From positions 260,731-324,730 of the forward strand of contig VWZP01008589.1 of the NCBI GenBank assembly GCA_013396995.1: a DNA stretch of 64,000 nucleotides, written 5' to 3'. The stretch comes from Dicaeum eximium (Eukaryota; Chordata; Aves; Passeriformes; Dicaeidae). The notes under the pieces were generated by a model that did no database searches, was not told the origin of the DNA, and was given only the letters and a program-made list of their open reading frames with translations. Both the position numbers and the translations under genes were made by a program. Shown here piece by piece: positions 37,091 to 51,559 of this stretch (the first letter of the stretch is position 1; the number at the start of each line of letters is the position of its first letter).

Positions 37091-38313
37091 CATGGAGAAA
37101 TCTTTCTTTGACTGCATCTCTATGCTTGTATGCTCAAATACCCTTTCCCTGCCCCTGATTCCTGCCACCCTGGAATATACTTAACAAAGCTTACCATGTG
37201 TGGGAGCAATTTGCAGCCACTGATATTAAGGATGCCTGTATTTAATAATTGAAAAGAATTAGCATAATGCTTGACTCATTGAATTTCTGTGGGGAAACAG
37301 TAACCTCCAGTGGTCATTTAGAGTCCAGTCATGTTCTAACAGACTTCAGTGAGTACAGTATTAGGTCCTTAATTTATACCTGGCTTTAAAATTTTCCTTG
37401 AAGCCCTAAATTATACAGTCATAACCAATTTCTCATAGAACACATAGATGCTAGAACTGTGTTCTTCAAAAGGTTTATTTTGCAGTTGTTTACCTTTGCC
37501 AAGGGCTTTGAGATTCAGAAAAAAAATCCATGTGAAAATAAAAATTAATACCAATTTTTAGTGAAAAGTGAAGACTTTTTTAAGGAAACAGTACAATCCA
37601 TACAGTGTCTGAACTTGACTTAGGAGTGTCATCTAAGTGCTAAGTGAATAGATCTTTTTAAAGTGGAAGACACCCTTCAGTTAGAGGTAAGGCTAAGACA
37701 ATTTTCTGATGCACTGTAAATTGCTTAGAGGGTAGGGTCTGACGTGAGACATGCATTCAGGAATGCTCTAATTTGACCACTCAGCAATCACAGGGAACAG
37801 GGGTGGAAGAGACCTTGGGATGACTCCTGTCCTGTGTCCTTCAAGGCTGAGCTGTCTCTGGTGAAACCATGTCTGGTCACCCCTCAGCTTCCTTCAAGCT
37901 GCCATCCCACAGAGGGAAAGGGAAGGTCAGTAAAGTTTTATGTTCCCTTGTGCTTCCTTCTTGTATTAAAGACCCTGACTGTTTCTGGCATGCTCCTGGA
38001 GCTGCTGCGTGTTGCTGATAGTGGAAGCCTTGCAGGAGCTGGCACAACTGTTCTGTTTCCTTCAGGGAAATTACTGCCTGAGAGCTCAGAGGCTAAATCT
38101 TCAGAGTGCTACCTGGGGTTGCAACCCATTAATCTGGACTAGCACAGCATAATTAGTTTTTCTGTGACTGTGTTTTCAAGGACTCGAGAGTACACCGCTG
38201 AATATGACTTGGGTGTGGTCACATGTACTCATCCAAAGTCTTTAATGTTGTTTGTCCACAGGGTGAGGTAAATTGTTATCATCTCCATTTGAGAACTGAG
38301 GACCATGCAAGTG

Positions 38314-38332
38314 TTTATATTTATATTTATAT
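38314..38332. repeat. TTTATA hexamer repeat
   Basis: TTTATA repeated three times plus a partial unit. Confidence 0.85.
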
Positions 38333-41300
38333 TCCTGGTTGGGCACTATCTAAAGTGCTATTGCAAACTGCTCAGAGCTTTGAGCGGGCCCAATCTGTCA
38401 AAGTGGGAATCAAATCAAATATATCAATGCCTCTACAATTCAGCTGGAAGTGCACACTCAGGTGGCTGGAAAGGCAAAGGGAGAGCCAGCAGAGAGAGAT
38501 CTTGTCTGATGGCAGATAGCCAAGATGCCTGCTCTGTCTGTGCCTTTCCAGGTAGAACAACCTCTGGTACCTTATTCCCATCTCCTGTGTGGACAGTCAT
38601 CCACTTCTGCTTTTTGAGAGCAGTCAAGCTCTTCCCTGAAGTCCACAGGCTCATCCCTGCTGCTCATCCCTGACACATCCCGTTCATCCACCACAGTAAA
38701 AGGCACTCTGGTGAGCCTCTGCTGTGAAGCTGAATTCTGCTCACGCTGGAGAGACCACTTGGGCTGAGGGCTTGCATGAGAATGAGGTGGTACTTAGCTT
38801 AGAAGCAGGAAAATGAAAACACTAACAAAATTAAATTTAAGAGCAGATAGCAGATGAAAGAAAAAAAAAAAAGAAAGGTAGCAAACTGTGATTAAAATGG
38901 GATACAGCTAACAAAAAGAGGAAAGTTAGAACATGAGTAATTAAAAAAGACCACAGGCAACATGGTCAACAATATTTATGCTGCAACTGGTTTTGCTCAG
39001 GGAGAAAGCAAAGGTGAAACATGAACTATGAGTGCTGGTCTCTCAGTCCTGCTTTCTTTCAATTAAGGATTATTTCTTATCTTTATTTTTTCTAATGAGG
39101 ACTGCAAACCCTGATTAGGGATTTGCCAACAGTTTCCCTAGATTTTTGTTGTGTTTCTTGTCTTTTTTTTCTCTATGGCATTGTGATACTTAACGTCTTT
39201 GCCTCTCCTTAAATGGGTCATTTGCTGGAAAATTACAATACATACCTGGCTGAAGTACCAGTGAATTGAACACTCAGAAGACAGTAAGTGATGCTCTTCT
39301 TAAATGCAGGCTATGGGTCAAAGAAAGCAAAAATGATACTGGTGAGAGTCATGGGGTGGGTGAGGACGTATTCCAAATTATAGACTAGTGTCAACAAGGG
39401 GGGATGGATGCTTCAATTACATTGGGGTTTTTTTTTCAGTAAATGTGTAGTTCTCATTTACATTTTAAATATAAAAATTCCTGTGTCATCTGGCAGGAAA
39501 TTTAGGTTTCAATTCTGCAAAGATGGGATTGAGATTCCATGTTACTAGATGCTACATGAACCCTGGAAATATGCCTTCATATAGGTCTTTTTCTAAATTA
39601 TATACATTGAAACAGGCCATTGTGGAACAAAAAACTCAGTACCATTGTAAGCACTATACATGTTGTAAATGGGAATAAAGATCTAAGAATCAGCCTTTCT
39701 AAACTGTAAAGTAAATAATACCCGTCTTCTTCAAGACTGATCTGGAAATGTGCTGAAACAAGCTGATTATATTGATGTCCTGAGAAGATTCCTGATACTG
39801 TCCATGGAACCCAATAACAAAAGTAGGAACAAAGCCGAGTGTGAAAATCTCCTTGGACTATTATAGAAATCCTATAGGTTTATTGAAGTCCTTCTCTCTC
39901 TCTCTCTTTTAAAAATTACTGCCTTCAGAACTTAATTTCTGTATATTAATGGCATATGTGGAAATGATGGAAAATCAATATGGTATTTCTGGATACAAAG
40001 ACATACATAAATATGACTTTCTCCACGATTAGGGAAGATTTATGTTTATTCAGTCCCTGTTTCATCTTTCTGCTCTCTGCACAGTCCAATAGTAATATAA
40101 ATAATATTGAAACAATGCACTGACTTGCTTTCATCCATGTTTCTTGTTAGTTAAATTATTAATAAACACTCGGTGTAAAACTGATTTCAGCTAAATTTAG
40201 CAGTGTGCAGTGCATACATTTATATCTGATTTAGCTTTTTAGGGCTCACTTTATAGTCAGTGTGGGGAAAAGCAATCCCAAGGAGTGATGCACATGATGT
40301 TTTAGGTTCATTGCTTAAATGAACTATGCCCTTAAACACTTATATTCCTCCAGCTAGATCTGTTGCAGATGTCTTAATTTGTAGACAGGAATTTTACCCT
40401 TTGTTCAGATACTGTAATTTCTCTGAGTACCTGGATCATTACTTAAAACCATGTCTAGCCTGAGGTAGCTGAAGGCACCATTCTCCTGTGGCATGAGGTG
40501 CTGCAGGGAGTGATCTCCCTTCGTGAGCACTCGCTGGCTGATAAAATAGCCACTGTTTTTTGTGAGCGTCCTTGGTTGCTTTTGGGAAGGCATCTATTTC
40601 TGCTCCTGCTGTGTTAAATATCTATCAGAGTCAGTCTTTCAAAAAAAAAAAAAAAGTGGCAGAAGCATGCTCAATGCCATGACTCAGGTTTCCCTCATGT
40701 GGGAAAAGGGTTTGAGAAGCTCCCGCTAAACAGAAGCTGGAACAGGACCTCAGGCACTGAGTAGACTACAGCAGATAGGAGGGTGCCTTGTGATGGTAAA
40801 TGTGTCCAGGATTAAGCCATAGCAGAGAGGGGATTTTTTTCTTTTTTTGTTTTAAATTATGGTTTGTTTGGAGGTCTGTTAGTTTTGCCTCAGCCTGATG
40901 TCAGTGGCTCAAGTCCTTTACTGGATATAGCTGTTAATAATATTTGCAACATAGGGATTTATAGACACATTTATTCTGGAGGAATCTAATCACTGCATTG
41001 CCTTTGTAAATGTAGCTGTATCAGAAGCAAACAGTGCATGAATTATATGTCTCAGCAGGATTGATCATGCCCTTAGGAGCTAACAGCAGCACCCAGAGAA
41101 CAATTACATTCTCCTGCTCCCAATAATGAAGTATTATTTAGAAACAGAAAGTCATTATGTAAAACTTTGAGAAATGATACAATTACATTACATTACACAT
41201 ACTTTTGTCATAGACCTAGCTTACTACATAAAATTTAAATGCCTTCTGAGAGGGAATTCTGTAGTGCTGGTTTCCTGCTCTTGTGCTCCCAGGCACTTTG

Positions 41301-44300
41301 CCTTTTCTGTTAAATGATGAAAGAGAACTGTTTAGGATTGGAAGTATCATATACTGTGGAAATTCTAAAACCTCACTTATAAAAAGAAGTAGCACTTGAA
41401 AACAAGCAGTAATCATATTAATATTCTGTCAATGTCATATTAAATAACCTGTTAATTTGCCAGTATTTATTTCATTTTTTGGTTTACCATTTTATTATAG
41501 CAATATGTAACTCAAAGAAGTGAACACAAGAATCATTATTTCTAAGGTTATCCATCCTGATAGCGAACTTGATTTCTTCTTTAAGTCTGTAATTGTTTAC
41601 AGATTTAAATTTAAGCCATAAGTTTTTTTCTTCTATTTGCATAATAGTTGGTCTTTGTTTTGCACGCTGGTTTCAACTGATGTGTGGCAGGAGCTGTGCG
41701 ATGGGAAGGAAAATGAGCTGTGTTATTCTGGTTTGTGCAGTGTGCAGTAGTCCCCAGGCAAAGCTCTGGTGAGGGGCAGAAATGTGGGGCTGGGGCAGAT
41801 GGCACCTCTGCATGGAGGCAGCAGGGGGAAGCAGGCAGCATCATGGAAGGGCAGGATAGATCTGCTCTTTCACCACCTCTTCTGCTTTAGCTAGAGAAAG
41901 TGAGATTGGGGAAATAAACTGGTAGGAAAGGCTAACACAGCATTTCCAAAACATCTCAGTCAGACTCCTAAATCTTAAGGATTTTTACCTGAGGCTGCAA
42001 CTGCAGCAAACATGAGTTAGTGCCTGAGCAACCTGGCATTGTCTGAGTGCATCTCAATGCTCTCACTAGCAGTTTTTGTTTACACAGGCTTTTTCTTGAA
42101 GGGGAGAGATGTTAGGCATGTTTCATAACAACCTTCCTACACCTTTTCTTTAACTAGGACTCTGCCATAGTGTGAAAAGAGTTCAGTGCTTGTTCTTAGA
42201 GAAGCTCGCAGGACCCCATGGGAAAAGCCATAGAAAGCTCTGTCGTATGGAGAGGAAATAAGGAACTGTTTTAAGTGCATCAACAGTCTGTTATTTAAAG
42301 GCAGTTGCTTCTGTGCTCCTATTTCTGTCTCAGTAATTGATTGTGGATGGTTCCAGCAAATGTGTTGCATCAAGAACTTGCTAACATGAGTGGAATTGAA
42401 CCAGGGTTGATTTTTTCACCCACCGTCTCCCAGTATTTTCTAATGAGCTGTGTTGCATGTTAGTTTTTAAAATAAATTCTGTGGCAACCACATTACACTA
42501 ACAGCATGTGTATGTGTGTATTTGCACACTGGGAGAGTGGAGCTCCATCAGAAATCTTGTGAGAAGCCTGGCACTCCAAGGAGATCCGATGAGACCTGGT
42601 TAATCATTTACATGTTTAAGATTTTCTGCCTAAGTCTTGCAGCACAGAAACACTGAAGTAGTTCCCCATCATAATTGATTACTTCAGGAGGCTGCTAAAT
42701 GCCCACAGCACTGGAATAATACATAAACCAGTCTACCTTACCCTCCCAGGAGCCATTTTCCAACATTTTAGTCACAAGCATTGCTGAGAGCTCTAAAAAT
42801 GTATTAAAATTTTAAGTAGATAGAAGCCCCCACAGATTTGTTATGGGAACACATGGTTGTATTTTGACAGTATTTGACCTTTATTTCAATTATTCTCATG
42901 AATATAATGCCTTATTTACTTCCAGATCCTATCCAAGCTAATAAATTGTTGTTGAAAGCATTGCATTGCAGAAGGCTGTCATTAGCATCTCACATGAGCT
43001 GCATTTTTGATGTGGCAGTCAAACTGAATTAAACCATGCACAGACACAGTGTGATGTCTCAGTGACTACCCTCTTCCTCATCATCTCAGGAGGTGACTTT
43101 GTCTGAAATTCAGTGCCACAGAGCTCCTGACACCTTCCCATTTGTTTTTAACCCAACCCTTTCTATGATCCCAGGTGTATGAGAGTTTTATATACACAAT
43201 TATTTCCTGGATGTTGACTCTCTCTGTACACATCTTTTTTCCAGAATTTCTGATGGTCAGACTATATTAGAACATGCTCAGGTCCAGCACTGCTGGTGAC
43301 CAACAGTGACACTCAGAGCAGTTCCAGGTGCTGGACAGCCCTGAGATGCAAGAAGCTGCTTCAGACCCTCAGCTGCCAAGTGATGCCTGCTCTCTTCTGT
43401 GTCTGCTAACAAGTGTGAGATGGTTTTTGTTTTCTTCTGTCTTGTCTGATAAAATGTCTGCGTAGTTCCCACTTATTTCTGGAAAGCCACACTGCATTTC
43501 AAAATTGCCAGCTTGTTTATAAAGAACAGTAGTTTTCAAATTATGCAGTGGTTTGTTTTTCAGTCAAAGGCATTGTTCCTGGACACAGGTCATTACAGGA
43601 GATTATTCACTTACTTTGGAAAGAAAAAACCCATGGTCTTGAAATCTGGGTGTGACAGCACCAGAGAAACAGCTTTCATTTTCTGTATTGCTGAAGGGGA
43701 TTGCAGTAGTGAAATACAAGAAATCAGTTGTAACAGTTGTTTTTATTAAAATGGCATTTATGTTGATGCTTTTTCACTGACTATCAATCTTAACTGGATT
43801 AAAACCAATGCAGTGGGAGGTGTTCAGTGTTAAAATAATTTTCCTAGTATGTTCAGTGAGATGAGCAACTGTATGTGCACAATGCCCTCTTTGACAGCAA
43901 AAATTATATAAGACTATGCATAGTTGTTAATTACTTTCATTTTAATAGTGAGCTGGTATTAAAGGGAAAAAAGATTTTCTCTTCTGCCCTGTATAAAGAC
44001 TGTAAGTCCATTTCTCAAGACATTTCAGAGTATTGTGACAAAGGAGCTGTTTGTGAATAAGGAATTTTCAAGAAAGATCTATTTACAATCTGCAAATCTT
44101 TGAGTTGTTTTTCCTCATCTGAGGGGCTGAATTTGGATATTTTTTCTATTCATATTGATACATTTTTCTAAGTGGGTCTGCTTTATTCACTCTGAAAACC
44201 CACAGACATCTAGGGAACATGTAGGTAACTTGCTCAGGTTTTGTGAAAAGCATTGAGAAACTGACCTTCTGTCCAGTGGAGTTTCTGCAGATAAACCAGT

Positions 44301-47300
44301 AGTGTGCTTGTGTATGTATGAAATGGGATTAGAAAAGTAACTGTACAAAAATTCTCAGATATTAAGAAAAGGTAGAATTATTCAAAAAGTTTTGCATATT
44401 TAAATTCTCGCTTGTTTTAAATGGTAAAATGAGCTAACAATGAAAGACTTAAAGTGAAGAGTTAGAAGAACAGATACCAGTTTGCCGCTTGTGTGTAAAG
44501 AAAAATGGTGTCAAATATTGGATTTAGACATCACAAAGATAGCATCCCATTCTGCTCCCAGCAGAAATGTTGTGATTGATCTCAGTGCTAATAGGATCAA
44601 ACAGAAATACAAAAGGCATGTAGAAGTGGATAAAAGCAAAGTGGAAAAAGAACAAGATCAACAAAATGGCCTGCACTGATACAAAAGGATGGCAGTTCTT
44701 AGAATTAGGCTTTGCAAAAAATGCAACACCGCTGTTCAAAATGTATAAACTACTTGCAAAAGGATTGATGTGCATAAGTGTTCTACCTGCCTCATGACTA
44801 TATTAATAACTGGGTTATATAGGTATGTATATGGCTACAGCTCTTTGGTGTTCTGAATAAAATAATTGTTTGTCAGGAGCTTTTCTAGCAAATAAAAAAG
44901 AAAATTTGAAGTATTTTGCAATAAAATAGACCATACCATACCTAATCTAGCAAAATCTTTCCAGGGTTCAATGTGAAACAAGAAGTTCCACTCATGAGAT
45001 GCTTTTTAATTTATCATTTTGTGGCACCGAAGCACACCGTTAACATTATTCAGCATTATGAGAGCAATAGTACCAACAATAAAAGATAATGAAATAGGAT
45101 TTTTATTTAAATTTAGTTTTGATTAATGACGTTGTAAAATTTTACCACCGATGAATAGAAATCAGCAAATGGAAATAAAAAAGGTGATCTTTCTTCAGTT
45201 CACATCTTGAGAGAAGAATGAAGGAGGCTTCAGTGAAAGGCTTTCGAATAAGAATAAGAAGTGACTTTGTCTGTGTGTGATGCTTCCTAGTGTAGAAGGG
45301 AACCTGTAGGCAGACTTTTTTCTGTCTTGGTCTTAGAGGAAAACCCATGTGAAAGACGTGGTGGCAGTCCTTACCAGGGAAAAATAAGGGAATAATGATT
45401 TATTCAATTTACTTTAGAAACCTACCTTGGGATGAGTATTAATCTCTAAAGAACCTAATTGTTCCCATGGAAGAGGGAGCTTCCTAACTTAGATTAACAG
45501 TCAGCCTTAACCTTTCAGTTAAGTCTGCTGAAAGTTAGTGTTTCTCAATATAATTTAATGTTATTCACTTTAGTTTAATTTATGCCTCACTGTGACATTT
45601 CCTTCTTGCAGCACAGCATCAAGTATCATGTCGCTACCTGGCTGCCTCATCCAAGCCTCTAACAGGAAGGAAAAAGAAGCCTTTACCCTCTTAGGGCACA
45701 GAAACACCAGATGCCATGGTTTGGCTGGAGGCTGTTTCCATGGGATTTGCTGTCTCCTAATCACCACATTCTCTAAATTATATTGGATAGTAGCTTTGGT
45801 TTTATTGAGCATTGTGGTTGCTCCCACCTATCTCTATACACAAAAAACTTTGCTTTGAAATCAAGTGGGAGGAGATACATATGCAGCATGGTTTAATGAA
45901 TTACCTACTTTGGGAACCAGAGGCAGAGCAGCAGCCCTAGTGCAGAGTGGTGAGGACTTCTGCAAGGCTGGACACCTTAGTCTTGTGGAAAAAACAAGCT
46001 GATGCAGCTCCAGGTATCTCTCAGATTTCTTTGGAACTGCTTTGGGATTCTCTGTGCAGCACTGCATTTTGTCAAGTAGACACATTGCTTAAGTTAATAT
46101 ATGCCTAATAAGTATATGTGCCCAATGAAGAGAGATGAGATAATTTTATGTAGAAAAGTTTCTTAGAAGAGCTGTGGAGCTTGTGAAAGAGAAGCAGTTA
46201 ATTCAGCTGAAAAAATATGTGTAAAAAGGCGCAGCATGTGTTTGGAAAGGGATGTTCAAATTGTGTTACTTAATCAAGCATCATGAAATTATTATTTTTG
46301 AAAATATTTTGGCAAGATCTCCTGACATGTAACAGATAACTTGCAATTTCTATTGCGCTCACTCCAGTAATAGTTCTGGAAAAGAAAAATCTCTGGTTTA
46401 ATTTATGAAGTTCACTTTCTTTGGGATTCCACCTTTTCCTGGGTCACAGGAGTGATGATGAACACTGTTGGAATAAAAAGGTTCAAATCGCTGAGACAAA
46501 GAGCCATTTCCTTCCCCAAATTAGGGAAAGGATTACTGTCTGTAAATTGGCCATAGACCCAAGGATAGCAGTGTGGGGACTGACTGAAACCACCTAACAC
46601 ATGAATCACGCCTAGGTGTGAGATGTAGGATAGTCTCCCAGACCTCTAGCTGTGGTTGGAGAAGAGATGGGGATCCTCTGAAGGTAATTCACAGCTGGAG
46701 CCTCATTTTGGATTCCTGACTCACCACCCAGTAGAAGAGACTTAGCCCAAAACTTACTTTGGTTGGCCTTCAACCTCAGCGGGAAGCTGCAGGTTAGGAA
46801 CTGTGCTTATTTCCCTTGTCCCTTTCATGCCAACATAGTAGGTTCTCCATATGTAGACTGTCTTCTAGATCTGCTGATAATGCAGTGGTTCTTGGCCTAG
46901 CCATTCACAATTCAGGGACTAAATTAATTTTCTAAGACTAAATCCAGATTTCCTGCTGAGAAAAACCTGTTGAAAATGCTGATTTGAAAAACTCAGAAAT
47001 CAGAGGGGAATGAGTTACTAGAACTAATATAATGTACCTCACAAAAGTTGCTAAATAAGAAATTATGACAAAGCAGTAATCTCTGTGTGCAGGGTCACTT
47101 CAGCATCTTCTTATATAATGATAGGGATGTAGAAGTCATGACCAGTCCTGTGGGCTTATGAGCCTGCTGCTTGTGCTGTCTGAGGCAGTATGAATTCTTC
47201 ATTTGTACTGCTAATCATAGGAATCATTATGCAGCTGAGTAGAATAGGGCAAGATTATTGATTAATAAAAACTTTCTGTAGTTAGGTATCCAAGGAACAG

Positions 47301-48189
47301 AGAATTCCTCTGGTCTTTAGAAGGATATTTATTTTTACTCACAATAAATGCATCTCACGGAAGTTGCATTTATTTTCCATTCTGCAATGCAAAACTCCTT
47401 CCCAAGTTGTCCATGTACTATGATTTAATTAGGGAAGTAAAATTAATGGTGGGCTGGATGAGAGATAAAGTCTTCCTTTGAGGAACCTAAATCTTCCTAA
47501 AAATTACATTGCTCTCTAAACAACACCTTCCAAGGAAATCTTAGGTACTGGTCTGCAATAGGTCTGGAAGTAATTTTCATTCAAGTTTCTTAATGTTTAT
47601 ATTTGTACAGGAGAAGGATGATCAGAATCTTGATAAGAGCTTTTGATTTTTATTCTATTTTTTCCTTTGATGGCACTAAACTATTTATGTCAGGTACTTT
47701 TCTTGTAAGTTTGTAATTTTAAAAGAGACATTCCAACTAGACATCAGTTTGTTTATTTGTTTATTTGTACATACCTCTCTGAGGTAAGAAAGTGAGCTAA
47801 GGATAGAAAGCTGAGGTGCTCAGAATTGTTCATCATCATTAGATTTTGCATCCTAAATAGCCTTCTGAAAACTTCTTCCTAGCTGCTGCATAGCTTGGAG
47901 ATGCTGAAAAGTCTGGAAGTTGATCAAGGGTAAACCTGCTTTAGTTTGATCTCTCATCTCATTTACCAGGTTGTGAACAGCACAGCGTCCTACATCTGGC
48001 CTGAAAACTCTGGGAAGGCTTCCAAGAGAAGTCCCACTCTCCCCTGCCTTTGCAGTGGGCATGGGAAGCTAATTCCTTGGGAACATGACAGGATAGAGTA
48101 GCAGTCACATCATGGGATATTGTAATCTGGAGCAAGTTCTTGTAATCCTGAGTTGTCCCCTGAAGGACTGGGTAAGTGGTTTGGAAGAA
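38333..48189. other. Gene-free single-copy DNA
   Basis: No gene or confident transposon over nearly 10 kb. Small simple repeats are present: an A run at 38861-38872, CT-rich at about 39893-39907 and an A15 run at 40641-40655. Candidate conserved noncoding stretches lie at about 41000-41210 and 42860-43050 (see findings). Short frames such as 44482-44679 plus and 45592-45858 plus have no recognisable domain. Confidence 0.5.
40641..40655. repeat. Poly-A run (15)
   Basis: An uninterrupted run of 15 A. No retrocopy was recognised upstream. Confidence 0.9.
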
Positions 48190-48295
48190 GGACATGGATT
48201 ACTGAAGTTGTTCCCATCCCAGATGAAATACTGACTGTAATTGGACATGGATTACTGAAGTTGTTCCCATCCCAGATGAAATACTGACTGTAATT
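48190..48295. repeat. Perfect 53 bp tandem duplication
   Basis: Two identical, directly abutting 53 bp units start at 48190 and 48243, each beginning GGACATGGATTACTGAAGTT and ending ATACTGACTGTAATT. No mismatch is seen, so the duplication is recent or is an assembly artefact. No gene spans it. Confidence 0.97.
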
Positions 48296-51200
48296 TTGCC
48301 CCTTTCATGGTGCTGGAGGAGCAGCTAGCAGGGAGTTTGCAAGGCCTGCTAATGGACACACAGCCCCACCACACACTTCTGGTGCAAAGGGCTGAACAGG
48401 AGGAGCCAGGACTGGGGTGCTCTTCACAGTATCTTCATAAGAGTCAGGCTAGGGGGTGGTCAACCAGACTTGAACCACATAGTAGTTGATGCTGAATCAG
48501 AAAAGGCAGAGTGTATTTCTCCCATCATAGGCAACATTCTGAGAGGGAATGCACAAATTTCCTGTATTGTGCTTTGGATGGAAATATAGAATGTAAGCTA
48601 ATGATTTCTTATGATTCCCTTGGCCTTTTCAGTGTCTTTGTCTATTTGCACTCATTTAGTGAAGGCAGCTGATAGAACATGTGTGTTTGCACAAGCAGTG
48701 TCTTGGGACACAGACTGGGCCATAGTGTGAGGGCCAAGGTGAGCTGTGACCGTGCTGAGCGCTCTGTTGTGCAACTGAAGAATGGCTTATTACTGTGGTT
48801 TTATTTAACAACTCATTTAAAGAATTCAGAGACTATGTTTATCAGTTGACATATTTGCTTCCCCAGTGTAGATTTCATTTTTTTGTTAATTTGCTTCTCA
48901 TTTTTTCGGCATCCTTCCTGATTTTTTTTAAACCAGCCAAAGCTGACAGCTGTTTTAAACAGGTTTGGAACCAGGTTATTACTTCTATGCTGTCAGCCCT
49001 GAAATCTATGTGCTTAAAAGTAGATGTATACATATATTTATTTATATTTACACATATTTCATTTTACAGCGTGAAATTGTAAGGCAGAAACCATTCATTT
49101 AATATATCAAAATGCTATGTGCAACTCTTGCACTATATCATAAAAACTATACACAGTAAATCACATATATTTGCTTGTATATGACTGCCTATTTATAGCT
49201 GAAATCTCACCTACTTCAGTTTCAAACTAATTAAAAGTTGTCATTTAAACTAATGAACTTGTGTTTTGGCTCCACAGTAAATCAGAGTTTCAAGGTTCTG
49301 TCACACACTAGCATAGAGTGTGAAGTATTTCTGAACTTGCACAGAGAAAGAAAAGCAAAAAAAAGCAGAAATATTCTGTAATTAAGTGCCATTATGTGTC
49401 ACTTTTGTCTTTCCTCTCATTTCAATGTCTTTGGACTCCATGAGCTGCTGCTAGACCTCAGTTTTAGCTCTTGCCCCTCTTTGCAAATAAATACTTTCAC
49501 AGTGTGGACCAAACTGTAACTTTCATGTCCACAGCAAAGGAAGTGGTGAGTTGTGCCCTGAGCACCTGCTGTTCAGTGACTTCCTCAAGCCCTCACCCTG
49601 CAGCAAGGAAGAAGGAGAGAAGATGCAGAGGACCCTACAGTTAAGTCCCCTTGAGTGCTGGCCGGTGACAAAGTGCCAAAATGAAATGCTCTGCACTTCC
49701 CAGATCTCCATTTTATATTTTCTCCACCTGATAAATGGGTGGTGTTTTATCACAACCATTTTGCTCTAATTTTCAGACCACTTTTTGCATTTTCTCTCCT
49801 GATGGCAGAGGAGTCACTCTCAGCACCAGACCCTAACCTCTTCTGGCTTTTAACCAGGAGTTACTACCAAGACCAGGGCACCAGGCTGAGTGAGTCCATG
49901 AAGTGGCCTTGCTGTTGGAATGCCAAATGTGCCATGTAATATGCTGAATCCCATATTAATTAGTGTGAAGCCTTTGATTCTTTTGGCAGATTTGTTTCAA
50001 GCAGCTTATTTTCAGCTCTGCTTTTCAAATATATTCATTATGTTATGACAATGCATAATTGCCCCGGGTGTCCCCCCTTAACTTTACTTTCATCAAAAGC
50101 ACCTGACACACCAGGTGATACTTTCATTATTGATATGCTAATATTCATGGCCACTTATGCTTTTTCTTATGGATTGGAGAAATCAGTGATAGGATACAGT
50201 TCTTGTCTGAGAGAGGAATGTCAAAAGGCCTTTACTGATGGGTTTCTGATAAAATATTTTGACTTGACTGGATTCAGGCATGTGCTCTGTGCTGCTGTGC
50301 TGGCTGACTTTCAAAGCTCTTGGAAAATGTGCCTGTGCCTCCGAGTTCCTGTGCCAGTTCTTTAGCTGTTATGCAGATCAGAAGGGCAAGTTTCAGGTGT
50401 TCTGCTCTCCATGTGCAGAGCTGTAATTCGTAGTGCAGGCCAAGTTAATAACCTGATTAATTTACTTATACCTGGCCTTCTGCCACAGAGTGCAAAACAT
50501 GAATCCTGAAGTAGGTGTCGGTGCCTTTTGCTTATGAAACACAAGTAACAAACTGACATTTTTTTTAAACCTAAATTCAATATCAATATTGATTGGGATG
50601 GGGAGGAATGATCAATGCCTACGTGTAGTTAATAACTAATGCAGCACTCCAGAAGCCCTCTCTAGTAAAAAGCCATCATTACTAACTTATTTCTCAAAAA
50701 ATTAGATAGAAATAGAAATGTATATTGTGGGTCTTAGAGCCTAGTTCTCCAATTGTGGTGAAATCTTAAGGAAAAAAACCTCAGCACCTTCACAGATTTG
50801 TACAGGAAATGTTAGCTTAACTGTTTACCTTGCTTGAAAACAATTTTATTTTCCTTCAAGGCTCATCCTTTGTTACTCCTAGGCTTCCTATTACCACAGT
50901 GACTTTCAGCAATGTATGTCCTTTAAGACCTGTAAGCACAAATATCTCTGCTACTAAGATAAAATGCATCTTTAAAATCCCAATTTTCAAAGTTTTGCAC
51001 CCTCTTCAATTTGCAGATGCATGCATCTATGCATACATGCAAACCCCTAAATCCTTTCTGACACACTTTTAAGTTTCTTCTTGAATTTTTCTTCCTGGCA
51101 CCAAATATTCTAAAGGCATCAGCTATGAATACTTATTCAGTCGATCTTAGATCTAGCTCAAAAGAAGATGAACGTTTTAAATCCAAAAATACAGAAGGTC

Positions 51201-51559
51201 ATCGCTTCTGGGAGAAATGGACGGTGTGTAAAGCACAGCAAGAGGGTAATTCTTTTCTCTGTGACTGACTACCTTTTGAAACCTGGACAGATTTGGAGCC
51301 AGAGGGGCTGGCTTTCTATGGAAGCCTGCTGAGCTACCACCTGTCTGCTGAGCCACGTCTCTTAGTTCATCTAATTTGCAAAGTCAAACATATTAGCCCA
51401 AAGGACCATAAACATGGTGAAAACACAGGGCAGGAAGACAGTCTTCATTTACAAATTTCAGGTAGCTGTTTGATTCAGGGCAGTACAGGGAAGATTACTA
51501 AAATGAGTAAGGGGGATGAAAGAGCTGCAGACTACCTTGGGACTTCAATTTGGGAAGGG
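48296..51559. other. Gene-free single-copy DNA
   Basis: No gene or confident transposon. The stretch at about 49925-50065 reads as a possible conserved noncoding element. Overlapping frames at 49523-49939 and 50045-50586 show no recognisable domain. Confidence 0.5.

Larger units (their letters stand above)
30471..38313. other. Gene-free single-copy DNA
   Basis: No gene is supported. Contains simple repeats (listed separately), a GC-richer patch at about 34690-35130 whose overlapping frames on both strands shadow each other, and AT-rich stretches such as 31510-31610. The segment at about 37785-37900 faintly resembles a diverged CR1 3' end, but not enough to call. Confidence 0.5.

Noticed and set aside
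37785..37900. Possible diverged CR1 tail (AATCACAGGGAACAGGGGTG...)
   Set aside because: Only the first 50-60 bases vaguely fit, and the rest does not follow CR1.
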